This document shows, in pieces, positions 32,589 to 41,317 of a stretch of 64,000 bases of DNA. This DNA is from Saccharothrix syringae. Lineage in GTDB: Bacteria > Actinomycetota > Actinomycetes > Mycobacteriales > Pseudonocardiaceae. The position numbers and the translations under genes are program-made. Location of the stretch: positions 10,865,571-10,929,570 of the forward strand of contig NZ_CP034550.1 of the NCBI RefSeq assembly GCF_009498035.1, in the 5' to 3' direction. The first letter of the stretch is position 1; every line of letters begins with the position of its first letter. Under the pieces are notes generated by a model. It was not told the origin of the DNA and did not search any database. It worked only from the letters and a program-made list of their open reading frames with translations.

Positions 32589-35381
32589 CTACAGCACCAC
32601 GTTCACCAGCCGGCCCGGCACGACGATCACCTTGCGCGGCTCGCCGCCGTTCAGCAGCTCGGCCACCTTGCCCTCGGCCAGCGCCGCCGCCCTGACCTCC
32701 TCCTGCGTCGCCGACGCGGCGACGACCACGCGGGCCTTCACCTTGCCGTTGACCTGGATCGGGTACTCGACGGTGTCCTCGACCAGGTACTCCTCGTCCG
32801 CGGTCGGGAACGGGCCGTGGGCCAGGGACTCGTCGTGGCCCAGCTTGGCCCACAGCTCCTCGGCCACGTGCGGGCTCAGCGGGGCCAGCATCAGGGCCAG
32901 CGGCTCGGCCAGGGCGCGCGGCGCGCCGCCCGGGAAGTGCTTGGTGACGTGGTTGTTCAGCTCGATCAGCTTCGCGCCCGCGGTGTTGTAGCGCAGGTTG
33001 GCGTAGTCGTCGCGCACGCCCGCGATGGTCTTGTGCAGCAGGCGCAGCGCGGCCTCGCCCGGCTCCTCGTCGGTCACCCGCGACTCGCCCGTGGCCTCGT
33101 CGACCAGGTTGCGCCACAGCCGCTGCAGGAACCGCTGCGCGCCGACGACGTCCTTGGTCGCCCACGGCCGCGACACGTCCATCGGGCCCATCGACATCTC
33201 GTACAGCCGGAACGTGTCCGCGCCGTACTTCTCGCACATCTCGTCCGGCGTGACGACGTTCTTCAGGCTCTTGCCCATCTTGCCGTACTCGCGCCTGACC
33301 TCCTCGTCGCCGAAGAAGTACTTGCCGTCGCGCTCCTCCACCTGCTCGGCGGGCACGTAGGTGCCGCGCGCGTCGGTGTAGGCGTAAGCCTCGATGTAGC
33401 CCTGGTTGAACAGCCGCCGGTAGGGCTCGTCGCCGGACACGTGGCCCAGGTCGAACAGCACCTTCTGCCAGAACCGCGAGTACAGCAGGTGCAGGACCGC
33501 GTGCTCGACGCCGCCGATGTACAGGTCGACGCCGCCCGGGTCGTTCGCGCCGTGCTCGGCGGGGCGCGGGCCCAGCCAGTACCGCTCGTTCTCCGCGTCG
33601 ACGAACCGCTCGCCCTCGGTCGGGTCCACGTACCGCAGCTGGTACCAGCACGAACCCGCCCAGTTGGGCATGGTGTTGGTCTCGCGGCGGTACCGCTTCG
33701 GGCCGTCGCCCAGGTCCAGCTCGACGGTCACCCAGTCCTCGGCGCGCGACAGCGGCGGGGACGGCTCGGAGTTCGCGTCGTCCGGGTCGAAGGTGCGCGG
33801 CGAGTAGTCGTCCACCTCGGGCAGCTCGACGGGCAGCATCGACTCCGGCACCGGGACCGGCGCGCCGTCCTCGTCGTAGACGATCGGGAAGGGCTCGCCC
33901 CAGTACCGCTGGCGGGAGAACAGCCAGTCGCGCAGCTTGTACTGCACGGTGCCCTCGCCGCGGCCCCGCTCCTCCAGCCAGGCGATGACCTTCCGCTTGG
34001 CCTCGTCGACGCCCAGGCCGTCCAGGAAGCCGGAGTTGATCGCCGGGCCCGGGCCGGTGTACGCCTCGCCGTCGAAGTCGTCCGGCGGCTGCACGGTGCG
34101 GACCACTGGCAGGTCGAACGCCTTGGCGAAGTCCCAGTCGCGCTGGTCCTGGCCGGGCACCGCCATGATCGCGCCGGTGCCGTAGCCCATCAGCACGTAG
34201 TCGGCGACGTAGACGGGCAGCCGGGCGCCGTTGACCGGGTTGGTGGCGTGGACGCCGGTGAAGACGCCGGTCTTCTCCTTGTTCTCCTGGCGGTCCAGCT
34301 CCGACTTGCGGGACACCTCGGCCCGGTACGCGGCGACGGCCCCGGCCCGGTCCGCGGTGGTGATCGAGTCCACCAGCGGGTGCTCGGGGGCCAGCACCAG
34401 GTAGGTGGCGCCGAACAGCGTGTCGGGGCGGGTGGTGAACACCTCGACGTCGACCTCGCCGCCGGGCGCGTCCTCGACCGCGAACCTGACCCGCGCGCCG
34501 TGGGAGCGGCCGATCCAGTTCCGCTGCATCGACTTGACCTTCTCCGGCCAGTCCAGCCGGTCCAGGTCGTCGACCAGGCGGTCGGCGTAGGCGGTGATCC
34601 GCATCATCCACTGGCGCAGGTTGCGGCGGAACACCGGGAAGTTGCCGCGCTCGCTGCGGCCGTCCGCGGTGACCTCCTCGTTGGCCAGCACGGTGCCCAG
34701 GCCGGGGCACCAGTTCACCGGCGCCTCGGACAGGTAGGCCAGGCGGTACCGCCCCAGCAGCCCCTCCCGCTCGACGCGGGTCAGCTCCGCCCACGGCCGC
34801 CCGGGCGCGGGGCGCTCGCCGGAGGCGAACTGCGCCTCCAGCTCGGCGATCGGCCGGGCGCGCCGCTGCTCGGGGTCGTACCAGGAGTTGTAGACCTGCA
34901 GGAAGATCCACTGGGTCCACTTGTAGTACGCCGGGTCGATGGTGGAGATGCGGCGGCGCTCGTCGTGGCCCAGGCCCAGCCGGCGGATCTGCCGCAGGTA
35001 GGTCTGGATGTTGTCCTCGGTGGTCTTGCGCGGGTGCTGGCCGGTCTGCACGGCGTACTGCTCGGCGGGCAGGCCGAAGGCGTCGAAGCCCATCGTGTGC
35101 AGCACGTTGCGGCCGTTCATCCGGTGGTACCGGGCGTAGACGTCCGTGCCGATGAAGCCCAGGGGGTGGCCCACGTGCAGGCCCGAACCGGAGGGGTAGG
35201 GGAACATGTCCTGCACGAACAGCTTGTCCGCGGGCACGTCGCCCCGGAGCGGCCCGACGGGGTTGGGCGCGTGGAAGGTGCCCCGCTCCTCCCAGCGCTG
35301 CTGCCACCGCTGCTCGATCTCGCCCGCCAGCTCGGCGGTGTAGCGGAAGGCGGGCTTCTCGTCCGCCGCGTCGGTGCTCAT
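32589..35381 (-). CDS. leuS: Leucyl-tRNA synthetase
   Basis: A 930-residue class I synthetase charging tRNA-Leu. The HIGH motif appears as HVGH (residues 69-72, [16 protein letters not shown]) and KMSKS as KMGKS near 700. A CP1 editing domain lies between about 240 and 430 ([21 protein letters not shown]). The anticodon-binding and C-terminal domains complete the protein. GGAGAGGGAC precedes the ATG. About 120 bases of leader hold a short peptide with three Leu codons and a terminator-like hairpin, so synthesis is probably controlled by leucine supply through attenuation. It converges on the paralogue-2 gene. Confidence 0.97.
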   Translation of the reverse strand: MSTDAADEKPAFRYTAELAGEIEQRWQQRWEERGTFHAPNPVGPLRGDVPADKLFVQDMFPYPSGSGLHVGHPLGFIGTDVYARYHRMNGRNVLHTMGFDAFGLPAEQYAVQTGQHPRKTTEDNIQTYLRQIRRLGLGHDERRRISTIDPAYYKWTQWIFLQVYNSWYDPEQRRARPIAELEAQFASGERPAPGRPWAELTRVEREGLLGRYRLAYLSEAPVNWCPGLGTVLANEEVTADGRSERGNFPVFRRNLRQWMMRITAYADRLVDDLDRLDWPEKVKSMQRNWIGRSHGARVRFAVEDAPGGEVDVEVFTTRPDTLFGATYLVLAPEHPLVDSITTADRAGAVAAYRAEVSRKSELDRQENKEKTGVFTGVHATNPVNGARLPVYVADYVLMGYGTGAIMAVPGQDQRDWDFAKAFDLPVVRTVQPPDDFDGEAYTGPGPAINSGFLDGLGVDEAKRKVIAWLEERGRGEGTVQYKLRDWLFSRQRYWGEPFPIVYDEDGAPVPVPESMLPVELPEVDDYSPRTFDPDDANSEPSPPLSRAEDWVTVELDLGDGPKRYRRETNTMPNWAGSCWYQLRYVDPTEGERFVDAENERYWLGPRPAEHGANDPGGVDLYIGGVEHAVLHLLYSRFWQKVLFDLGHVSGDEPYRRLFNQGYIEAYAYTDARGTYVPAEQVEERDGKYFFGDEEVRREYGKMGKSLKNVVTPDEMCEKYGADTFRLYEMSMGPMDVSRPWATKDVVGAQRFLQRLWRNLVDEATGESRVTDEEPGEAALRLLHKTIAGVRDDYANLRYNTAGAKLIELNNHVTKHFPGGAPRALAEPLALMLAPLSPHVAEELWAKLGHDESLAHGPFPTADEEYLVEDTVEYPIQVNGKVKARVVVAASATQEEVRAAALAEGKVAELLNGGEPRKVIVVPGRLVNVVL

Positions 35382-35435
35382 CGGGGTGTCCCTCTCCTGC
35401 GGTAGCTGCCCTGGAAATCCTGCCCTGACATGACG

Positions 35436-35469
35436 AAACCCCCCAGCCTTCAAGCAGGCATGAGGGGTT
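35436..35469 (-). terminator. Attenuator hairpin before leuS
   Basis: On the minus strand AACCCC pairs with GGGGTT and an inner GCCT pairs with AGGC around GCTTGA, followed by TTTCGT. It lies 54 bases before the leuS ATG and after the leader peptide, so it probably acts as the conditional terminator. Confidence 0.7.
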
Positions 35470-35470
35470 G

Positions 35471-35503
35471 CCGCGCCGGCCCGGTCTCGCCGGGTCTGCG
35501 CGG
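35471..35503 (-). promoter_or_regulatory. Hairpin abutting the leader peptide stop
   Basis: CCGCGC pairs with GCGCGG, with an inner CCCGG/CCGGG stem around CGAGA, starting on the base after the leader stop codon. It could be the pause or antiterminator partner of the downstream attenuator. Confidence 0.55.
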
Positions 35504-35533
35504 CTAGGTAAGGAGCAGGCGGGCCTTGCTCAT
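35504..35533 (-). CDS. leuS leader peptide MSKARLLLT
   Basis: A 9-codon frame with three consecutive leucine codons (CTG CTC CTT) just before Thr and the stop. It starts close to the predicted transcription start of leuS and is followed by two hairpins. This is the layout of ribosome-mediated transcription attenuation: slow Leu-tRNA supply would stall the ribosome on the Leu run and prevent the terminator. Sequence and position are seen directly; the mechanism is inferred. Confidence 0.72.
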   Translation of the reverse strand: MSKARLLLT

Positions 35534-35542
35534 GCCGTCAAC

Positions 35543-35571
35543 GGTATCAGCGCCGCGCAAGCGAACTGCAA
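35543..35571 (-). promoter_or_regulatory. leuS promoter
   Basis: On the minus strand TTGCAG (35566-35571) and GATACC (35543-35548) are separated by exactly 17 bases. Transcription would start at or just before the leader peptide ATG at 35533. Confidence 0.7.
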
Positions 35572-35635
35572 CGAACCTCACGGTTGACCGGGGTTGGTGC
35601 ACCCGGGGCCGCGGACCCGGCCTACCCTCGTCAGG

Positions 35636-36037
35636 GTGAACATCGTGCTGCCTGTGGTGCTGGGTCTGATCGGCGTCGCCTTCGGGGCGGTCGGCTTCCT
35701 GGGCGTGCGGGGCGCGCTGCGCCGGAACCGGTTCTTCGGCGTGCGGACCAAGGCGGCGCTCCGGGACGACGAGGCGTTCGCGCTGGCCAACCGGGTGGCC
35801 GGGGTGCCGAACCTGGCCGCGGGCGCGATCGCGCTGGTGGCGGCCGTGGCGGCGGCGGTCAACCCGGGACCGGTGCTGCTGGTCGCGCTGATCGGGTTCG
35901 TCGGCAGCGTGGCGGTCGCGAGCGCCGGCGGGGTGCTGGGGCACCGGGCGGCCGAGGCGATGCCCGAGCCCGAGCCGGCCGGCGGGTGCGGCGGGTGCGC
36001 GTGCGCCGGCGCCTGCGGCGTCCTCAGCCGCGCCTGA
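35636..36037 (+). CDS. SdpI/YfhL-family membrane protein
   Basis: A 133-residue membrane protein with three hydrophobic helices and the family phrase FFGVRTKAALRDDEAFALANRVAG between helices 1 and 2. SdpI members give immunity to a peptide toxin in Bacillus; most actinobacterial copies have no known role. The C-terminal tail is unusual, GGCGGCACAGACG with four cysteines in twelve residues, a possible metal or redox site. The GTG at 35636 was chosen because the hydrophobic helix begins directly after it. It is divergent from leuS and converges on yqgE across a long inverted repeat. Confidence 0.82.
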   Translation: MNIVLPVVLGLIGVAFGAVGFLGVRGALRRNRFFGVRTKAALRDDEAFALANRVAGVPNLAAGAIALVAAVAAAVNPGPVLLVALIGFVGSVAVASAGGVLGHRAAEAMPEPEPAGGCGGCACAGACGVLSRA

Positions 36038-36043
36038 GTCCCG

Positions 36044-36194
36044 CGCGAGTCGAACCCCCAGAACCCTCGTGTCGAACCTCCGGAACCCCCGGGTTCGACG
36101 TTCGCGCGTGAACCGGTCGGCCGCCGGGGGGCCTGAACGTGGAACTCGGGGGTCGTGGAGGTTCGACACGAGGGGTGCGGGTGTTCGACTCGCG
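36044..36194. repeat. Long imperfect inverted repeat with GTCGAAC motifs
   Basis: Outer arms CGCGAGTCGAAC (36044-36055) and GTTCGACTCGCG (36183-36194) are perfect complements. So are inner arms CCCTCGTGTCGAACCTCC (36064-36081) and its complement at 36157-36174. GTCGAAC or its complement occurs five times. The element fills the gap between the converging SdpI-like gene and yqgE. It could be a bidirectional terminator or a small palindromic repeat element. Confidence 0.8.
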
Positions 36195-36196
36195 GG

Positions 36197-36769
36197 TCAG
36201 TTGCGGCGGATGTCGGTGGGGTAGGTGGCCAGGAGGGCGGTCGGCATGCCCTGGCGGCGCAGGACGCGGCCCCAGAGGTCGACGTTCGGCGGGGTCACCA
36301 CGTCGTCCGGCAGGCCCTTGACCACGATCCAGTCGCCGCGGGAGATCTCGTCGCCCAGCTGGCCCTCGCTCCAGCCCGAGTAGCCCACGAACACGCGCAT
36401 GCCGCGCACCCTCGGCGCGAGGGAGTCCGGGTCCGCGTCCAGGTCGACCAGGGCCACGGGGCCGTGCACGCCGACGACACCTTCGAGTGAACTCATGTCC
36501 TCCCCGGTGCGCATCGCGGCCAGGCAGAGGGCCGTCTTCTGCTCCACCGGGCCGCCGATGTAGACCGCCCGGGGGCGGGACACGTGCCGGCCCCACGCGG
36601 GCAGGACGTCGTGGACGGCGACCTCGCTGGGCCGGTTCAGCACGACACCGAGGGTGCCCTTGCCGCGGTGGTCGATCACGTAGACCACGGTCCGCCGGAA
36701 GTTGGGGTCGGTCAGGCTCGGTGCCGCGACCAGCAGCGAACCCGGTTCGACTTCGGCATCAGGGCGCAC
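36197..36769 (-). CDS. yqgE: YqgE/AlgH family protein
   Basis: A 190-residue cytosolic protein of the UPF0301 family. Signatures are PGSLLVAAPSLTDPNFRRTVVYVIDH, GTLGVVLNRPSEVAVHDVLP, YIGGPVEQKTALCLA and the C-terminal RVFVGYSGWSEGQLGDEI. The biochemical role is unknown; in Pseudomonas the relative AlgH affects alginate expression. The GTG at 36769 gives a near-standard N-terminus. An upstream 645-base non-coding stretch separates it from the divergent MFS gene. The gene ends three bases from the long inverted repeat. Confidence 0.9.
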   Translation of the reverse strand: MRPDAEVEPGSLLVAAPSLTDPNFRRTVVYVIDHRGKGTLGVVLNRPSEVAVHDVLPAWGRHVSRPRAVYIGGPVEQKTALCLAAMRTGEDMSSLEGVVGVHGPVALVDLDADPDSLAPRVRGMRVFVGYSGWSEGQLGDEISRGDWIVVKGLPDDVVTPPNVDLWGRVLRRQGMPTALLATYPTDIRRN

Positions 36770-37072
36770 GTCCCCATGATCCCAGACGGGCGCTCGGGCA
36801 CATCCCGGACGGAGGGGCGGGGTGGGGGAGGGCGCGGCACGCGTGAGGTGGCGGTGTGCGCGGCGGGGGAGGGGGCGGGTCGGGCGCGTCCCGGAAAGAG
36901 CCGGCGGAGTGGTGCCGGCGGCGGGAACATCCGGGTTACCGTTGTCGTTGTACGACCTGCCAGGCGCCATCGAGTCCCCCGGGCCCACTCAAAACCGCCT
37001 TCGCGGAATACCGTCCGGCTGGAGCCGCGTAGCGCGCAGCGCCGAGAGGCGACCGGGCGCCTGGCACCGGGG

Positions 37073-37098
37073 AGGCCGGACCCGCACGGGTCCGGCCT
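37073..37098. terminator. Hairpin, 11-bp stem
   Basis: AGGCCGGACCC pairs perfectly with GGGTCCGGCCT around GCAC. It stands in a divergent gap, so its role as a terminator is uncertain. Confidence 0.55.
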
Positions 37099-37109
37099 TC
37101 CGCGGTTCA

Positions 37110-37375
37110 CCACCCCGGCGGCTCCGCCCCACCACCCCGGCGGTTCCCCGCACCACCCCCGGCGGCCCCTCTCGCCACCCTCGGCCCCTCACACCCCCGC
37201 CGGCCCTCCCGCCACCCCCGGCGACCCCTCGTACCCCCGGCGGCCCCTCTCGCCACCCCCGGCGCCCCCTCACACCGCCTCCGGCGGTCCTCCTCACCAC
37301 CCCGGCGGTTCCCCCGCACCACCCCGGCACCTCCCTCTCACCACGCCGGCGTTCCCCCCTCACCGAGCCGCCGGT
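37110..37375. repeat. C-rich imperfect minisatellite
   Basis: Repeated phrases such as caccccggcggttcc, cccccggcggcccctctcgcc and ctcaccaccccggcgg recur irregularly. The reading frame that crosses it encodes only Pro/His/Ser low-complexity sequence and is not taken as coding. Confidence 0.65.
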
Positions 37376-37414
37376 TCACCGGGTCCCGCCGACAAGAGGC
37401 ATAGGCTCGACGTC

Positions 37415-38737
37415 GTGACCACTGCCGCGGCCAAGCACCACCTCGGGGTCCGGAGGCTCCTCGCCGCGGCGGACTTCCGCCGGCTGCTCGCCTCCCGGCT
37501 GGCCGCCCAGTGCGGCGACGGCCTGTTCCAGGCCGGGCTCGCGGGCGCGGTGCTGTTCAACCCCGAGCGCCAGGCCGACCCGCTCGCCGTCGCCGCCGGG
37601 TTCGCCGTGCTGCTGCTGCCGTACTCGGTGGTCGGCCCGTTCGCGGGCGCCCTGCTCGACCGGTGGGACCGCCGCCGCGTCCTGGTGGTGGCCAACCTCA
37701 CCCGCGGCGTGTTCGTCCTGCTCACCGCCGCCGCGGTCGGGCTGGGCCTGGACGGCGTGCCGCTCTACGCCTCGGCCCTGCTGGTCACCGGGGTGAGCCG
37801 GTTCGTCGGCTCGGGCCTGTCCGCCTCCCTGCCGCACGTGGTGCAACCCGACCACCTGGTCGAGGCCAACGCGGTCGCGGCCACGCTCGGCGCGCTCTCC
37901 GCCGTGCTCGGCGCGGGCGTCGCGGTCGGGCTGCGCGGCCTGTTCGGCGCCGGTGACGGCGGCTCGGCCGCGACCACGGCGTTCGCCCTGGTGGGCTCGC
38001 TGCTGGCGGCCTGGTTGGCGATCCGCTTCAGACCGGGGCGGCTCGGGCCGGACGAGGTGGTCGAGCCCAGCCGCGCGGTCACCGCGGTGGCCCGGGGCCT
38101 GCTGGACGGCGCGCGGGCGGTCTGGCGGACGCCCAGCGTGGCCGCGGCGCTGCTCGCGCTGCTGGCGCACCGGGCCGCGTTCGGCGCGTCGCTGCTGCTC
38201 ACCCTGCTGCTGATGCGCAACGCGTTCACCGACTTCGGCCCGTTCAAGGCGGGCCTGGCCGGGCTGGGCGAGGTGGCCGTGGCCGGTGGCGCGGGCATCC
38301 TGGTCGCGGGCCTGGTCACCGACCGGCTGGTGGCCGTGCTGGGCCGGCGCGGCACGGTGTCCGGCGCGCTGCTGCTGGCCGCGGCCACCCAGCTGGGCCT
38401 GGGCCTGCCGATGCTGCTGCCCACCACGCTGGCCGCGTCGTTCGTGCTCACCTTCGCCGGCCAGGTGGTGAAGCTGTGCGTGGACGCGGCCGTGCAGGGC
38501 GACATCGGCGACGAGGTGCGCGGCCGGGTGTTCGCCCTGTACGACACGCTGTTCAACGTCATGCAGGTGCTCGCGGTCACCGCCGCGGCGGCCGTGGTGC
38601 CCCCGGACGGCCGGTCGGCCGGCCTGGTGGTCGCCGCGACGGTGGCCTACCTGCTCGGACTGCTCGGTTACCTGTTGTTGGTCAAGCGGGCACCGCTGCC
38701 GGTCGGCGACGGCCGGGCCCGCGGGTCAGCGCGGTAG
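37415..38737 (+). CDS. MFS transporter
   Basis: A 440-residue major facilitator with about 12 membrane helices. The N-terminal cytosolic stretch (FRRLLASRLAAQCGDGLFQAGLAGAVLF) and the loop-2/3 motif (LLDRWDRRRVLVVANLTRG) resemble drug or macrolide exporters of the MefA/EntS group. The second half begins near 230 with WRTPSVAAALLALLAHRAAF. The substrate is unknown. The GTG at 37415 is placed directly before the conserved N-terminus; the upstream frame is minisatellite-derived Pro/His-rich sequence. A TAGGCT -10-like box seven bases before it suggests a leaderless mRNA. Its end overlaps the converging LuxR gene by 12 bases. Confidence 0.88.
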   Translation: MTTAAAKHHLGVRRLLAAADFRRLLASRLAAQCGDGLFQAGLAGAVLFNPERQADPLAVAAGFAVLLLPYSVVGPFAGALLDRWDRRRVLVVANLTRGVFVLLTAAAVGLGLDGVPLYASALLVTGVSRFVGSGLSASLPHVVQPDHLVEANAVAATLGALSAVLGAGVAVGLRGLFGAGDGGSAATTAFALVGSLLAAWLAIRFRPGRLGPDEVVEPSRAVTAVARGLLDGARAVWRTPSVAAALLALLAHRAAFGASLLLTLLLMRNAFTDFGPFKAGLAGLGEVAVAGGAGILVAGLVTDRLVAVLGRRGTVSGALLLAAATQLGLGLPMLLPTTLAASFVLTFAGQVVKLCVDAAVQGDIGDEVRGRVFALYDTLFNVMQVLAVTAAAAVVPPDGRSAGLVVAATVAYLLGLLGYLLLVKRAPLPVGDGRARGSAR

Positions 38738-38983
38738 CGGCAGCCGGATCATCCCCGTCTCGTGGGCGTAGACCACCGCGGCCATCCGGTCGCGCAGGTT
38801 CAGCGCCCGCAGGATCTCCGACACCACCGCTCCCACCTGGACCTGGCTCATCGCCAGGACCCGCGCTATCTCGTGGTCGGCCAGGCCGCGGGCGAGGCAC
38901 CTGAGCACCGCCCGCTGCCGGTCCGACAGCGTTTCCAGCCCCTTCACCCGGGTGCCCCCCTCGGACAATCCCCAAGCGTTCAT
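38726..38983 (-). CDS. Stand-alone LuxR-type HTH protein
   Basis: An 85-residue protein consisting of little more than a LuxR C-terminal DNA-binding domain. Residues 18-75 contain LSDRQRAVLRCLARGLADHEIARVL and the recognition region SQVQVGAVVSEILRALNLRDR. There is no receiver or ligand domain, so it resembles GerE-like regulators. A 17-bp palindrome (GTGCGC-GTGAG-GCGCAC, 38999-39015) lies just before the ATG and may be an operator. It converges on the MFS gene with a 12-base overlap. Targets unknown. Confidence 0.85.
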   Translation of the reverse strand: MNAWGLSEGGTRVKGLETLSDRQRAVLRCLARGLADHEIARVLAMSQVQVGAVVSEILRALNLRDRMAAVVYAHETGMIRLPLPR

Positions 38984-38998
38984 GCGAAACCACCCCCA

Positions 38999-39015
38999 GT
39001 GCGCGTGAGGCGCAC
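38999..39015. promoter_or_regulatory. Palindrome upstream of the LuxR HTH gene
   Basis: GTGCGC and GCGCAC arms flank five bases, 16 bases before the ATG. It is a candidate operator or mRNA hairpin. Confidence 0.45.
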
Positions 39016-39070
39016 AGAGTCATGCTCCCGCAACAGGCTGTCACTGGCCAAGCGAAAAGACCCGTATAGG

Positions 39071-40522
39071 TCACTCCGGGCAACCGGTTGGCGGCTCGAT
39101 GCCCTCCGCTCGGGCCCACGCCAGCAGCTCCGCGACGGCCTCGTCGTGGTCGAGCGGCCCCCGGTCGAGGCGCAGCTCCTTGAGGAACTTCCACGCGCGG
39201 CCGACCTGCGGGCCGGGCGGCAGGCCCAGCAGCCGCATGATCTCGTTGCCGTCGAGGTCGGGGCGGACGCGCTTGAGGTCCTCCTCGGCCGCGATCCGCT
39301 CGATCCGGCGCTCCAGGTCGTCGTAGGTGCGCTGGAGGGCGTTGGCCTTGCGCTTGTTCCGGGTCGTGCAGTCGGCCCGGACGAGCTTGTGCAGGCGGGT
39401 GAGCAGGTGGCCCGCGTCGGTGACGTAGCGGCGCACCGCCGAGTCGGTCCACTCGCCCGTGCCGTAGCCGTGGAAGCGCAGGTGGAGGTACACGAGCTGG
39501 GCGACGTCCTCGGTGATCTCCTTGGAGAACTTCAACGCGCGCAAACGCTTGCGGACCATCTTGGCGCCGACCACCTCGTGGTGGTGGAACGACACCCCGC
39601 CGCCCTCCTCGAACCGCCGGGTGTCCGGCTTGCCGATGTCGTGCAGCAGGGCCGCCAGGCGCAGCACCAGGTCCGGCTCCGGCCCGTCCTCCAGGTCGAC
39701 CGCCTGCTCCAGCACCACCAGGGAGTGCTGGTAGACGTCCTTGTGCTGGTGGTGCTCGTCGATCTCCAGCCGCATGGCGGGCAGCTCGGGCAGCACCACG
39801 TCGGCGAGCCCGGTGTCGACCACGAGCTCCACGCCCGCGCGCGGGTCCGCGCCGGTGAGCAGCTTGGCCAGCTCGGCCTGGACCCGCTCGGCGGTGATGC
39901 GCCCCAGCTCACCCGCCATCGCGGTCATGGCCTCGCGGACGCGCGGCGCGACGCGGAAGCCGAGCTGGGAGGCGAAGCGGGCGGCGCGCAGCATCCGCAG
40001 CGGGTCGTCGGAGAACGACTCCTGCGGGGTGGCGGGGGTGTCCAGGACGCGGTCGCGCAGCGCCCGCCGGCCACCGGTCGGGTCGACCAGCTCGCGGTTG
40101 ACCACGTCGTAGGCCATCGCGTTGACCGTGAAGTCGCGGCGGACCAGGTCGCCCTCGACGGTGTCGCCGAAGGTCACCTCGGGGTTGCGGCTGACGCCGT
40201 CGTAGGCGTCGGCGCGGAACGTGGTGACCTCGACGGTCTGGCCGCGCTTGGTCGCGCCGACCGTGCCGTAGGCGATGCCGGTGTCCCAGATGGCGTCGGC
40301 CCAGCCCTTGAGCAGGGACGTGATCCGGTCGGGGCGCGCGTCGGTGGTGAAGTCCAGGTCACCGGACAGGCGACCGAGCAGCGCGTCCCGCACGCTGCCG
40401 CCGACCAGGTAGAGCCGGTGGCCTGCCGCGGCGAAGCGGGCGGCCAGCTCGTCGGCGACGGGCGAGGTGCTGAGCGGTTCCACCGCGGCATTGTCCACGG
40501 CGGTGGCTTCGGGTCCGGACAC
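39071..40522 (-). CDS. pcnA: CCA tRNA nucleotidyltransferase
   Basis: A 483-residue class II CCA-adding enzyme/poly(A) polymerase family member that repairs or adds the tRNA 3' CCA end. The nucleotidyltransferase core shows LYLVGGSVRDALLGR and the metal-binding DLDFTTDA. RRDFTVNAMAYD and DPLRMLRAARFASQLGF follow. An HD domain (LAALLHDIGKP ... FHHHEVVGAKM) is typical of actinobacterial copies. The GTG at 40522 was chosen for family-like length; TACCCT eight bases upstream could be a -10 element of a leaderless mRNA. Divergent from the NUDIX gene, the order seen in mycobacteria (pcnA/mutT4). Confidence 0.93.
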   Translation of the reverse strand: MSGPEATAVDNAAVEPLSTSPVADELAARFAAAGHRLYLVGGSVRDALLGRLSGDLDFTTDARPDRITSLLKGWADAIWDTGIAYGTVGATKRGQTVEVTTFRADAYDGVSRNPEVTFGDTVEGDLVRRDFTVNAMAYDVVNRELVDPTGGRRALRDRVLDTPATPQESFSDDPLRMLRAARFASQLGFRVAPRVREAMTAMAGELGRITAERVQAELAKLLTGADPRAGVELVVDTGLADVVLPELPAMRLEIDEHHQHKDVYQHSLVVLEQAVDLEDGPEPDLVLRLAALLHDIGKPDTRRFEEGGGVSFHHHEVVGAKMVRKRLRALKFSKEITEDVAQLVYLHLRFHGYGTGEWTDSAVRRYVTDAGHLLTRLHKLVRADCTTRNKRKANALQRTYDDLERRIERIAAEEDLKRVRPDLDGNEIMRLLGLPPGPQVGRAWKFLKELRLDRGPLDHDEAVAELLAWARAEGIEPPTGCPE

Positions 40523-40738
40523 GAGGAGCCAGGGTACTGGGCCGCCCGGGGCCACCCGAACGAGTTGTCCACAGGGCCGGCACCCGCCGGTGTGCGCGCG
40601 CCGCATCGGCAGGCGCGGGCACGGCGCCGGCCGGCGGTGCCGCTGCCGCCCGACGGAGTACCGCCGCCACCCGTCCGTCACCACCGGCAAGTTGACCATC
40701 ACGTCCCGTGATCGGCGGTCGCCACTACCATCAGGGCC

Positions 40739-41317
40739 ATGCCCCAGTCGTCCGGTCGCTCCGGCGGTCCCAAGCCGAGGCGCCGGAACCGGCGCCGGGG
40801 CAGGCGGCTGAAGACCGTGGACGAGACCTCGGCGGGTGGGCTGGTGCTGGACTTCGAGCAGCGCGCGGCGGCCGTGATCGGCCGGCTGGACCGGCGCGGG
40901 CGCCTGCTGTGGTCCCTGCCGAAGGGCCACATCGAGGCCGGTGAGACCGCGGAGCAGACCGCGGTGCGCGAGGTCGCGGAGGAAACCGGTATTCATAGCA
41001 GGGTGCTCCGGCCGCTCGGCTCGATCGACTACTGGTTCGTCGCCGAGGACCGGCGGGTGCACAAGACCGTCCACCACTTCCTGCTGGAGGCGTTGGGCGG
41101 CGAGCTTTCCGACGAGGACGTGGAGGTCACCGAGGTGGCGTGGGTGCCCCTTGGCGAACTGGACGAGCGGCTCGCCTACGCGGACGAGCGCCGACTGGTG
41201 CGCCGTGCCGCCGAACTGATCTCCGAGCACCACGAGACCCGGTGCCGCGAGACCGGGTACCAGCAGACCGGGCACCGGACGACCGGGTACCGGACGGACG
41301 GAGCGGAGTCGGCGTGA
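40739..41317 (+). CDS. NUDIX hydrolase (MutT4-like)
   Basis: A 192-residue hydrolase of nucleoside diphosphate-linked compounds. A basic N-terminus ([14 protein letters not shown]) precedes the NUDIX fold. The NUDIX box [23 protein letters not shown] is complete in its G, E, R-E and E-E-x-G positions. Position next to pcnA and the DUF6049/murJ genes matches mycobacterial mutT4. The C-terminal tail consists of five-residue steps ([20 protein letters not shown]) from a 15-bp DNA repeat. The stop overlaps the next gene's GTG (GTGA), so NUDIX, DUF6049 and MurJ are translationally coupled. Substrate unknown. Confidence 0.9.
   Translation: MPQSSGRSGGPKPRRRNRRRGRRLKTVDETSAGGLVLDFEQRAAAVIGRLDRRGRLLWSLPKGHIEAGETAEQTAVREVAEETGIHSRVLRPLGSIDYWFVAEDRRVHKTVHHFLLEALGGELSDEDVEVTEVAWVPLGELDERLAYADERRLVRRAAELISEHHETRCRETGYQQTGHRTTGYRTDGAESA

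Larger units (their letters stand above)
36770..37414. other. Intergenic region between yqgE and the MFS gene
   Basis: No convincing gene in 645 bases. A perfect 11-bp hairpin lies at 37073-37098. From about 37110 to 37375 the plus strand is a C-rich imperfect tandem array (CACCCCCGGCGG-type units of about 20-26 bases). The MFS start is preceded by a weak -10-like TAGGCT. Weak promoter-like elements for yqgE occur near 36935-36960. Confidence 0.55.

Noticed and set aside
35382..35540. T-box riboswitch upstream of leuS
   Set aside because: No T-box core (UGGN bulge region) or long specifier stem was found; the Leu-codon peptide with attenuator explains the leader better.
36071..36100. LexA/SOS box made of TCGAAC and GTTCGA
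   Set aside because: The half-sites are 15 bases apart instead of 4, and lie between converging gene ends, not in a promoter.
37110..37375. CRISPR array
   Set aside because: Units are irregular, have no constant repeat with unique spacers, and there are no cas genes. The same applies to the 19-bp array at 1682-1820.
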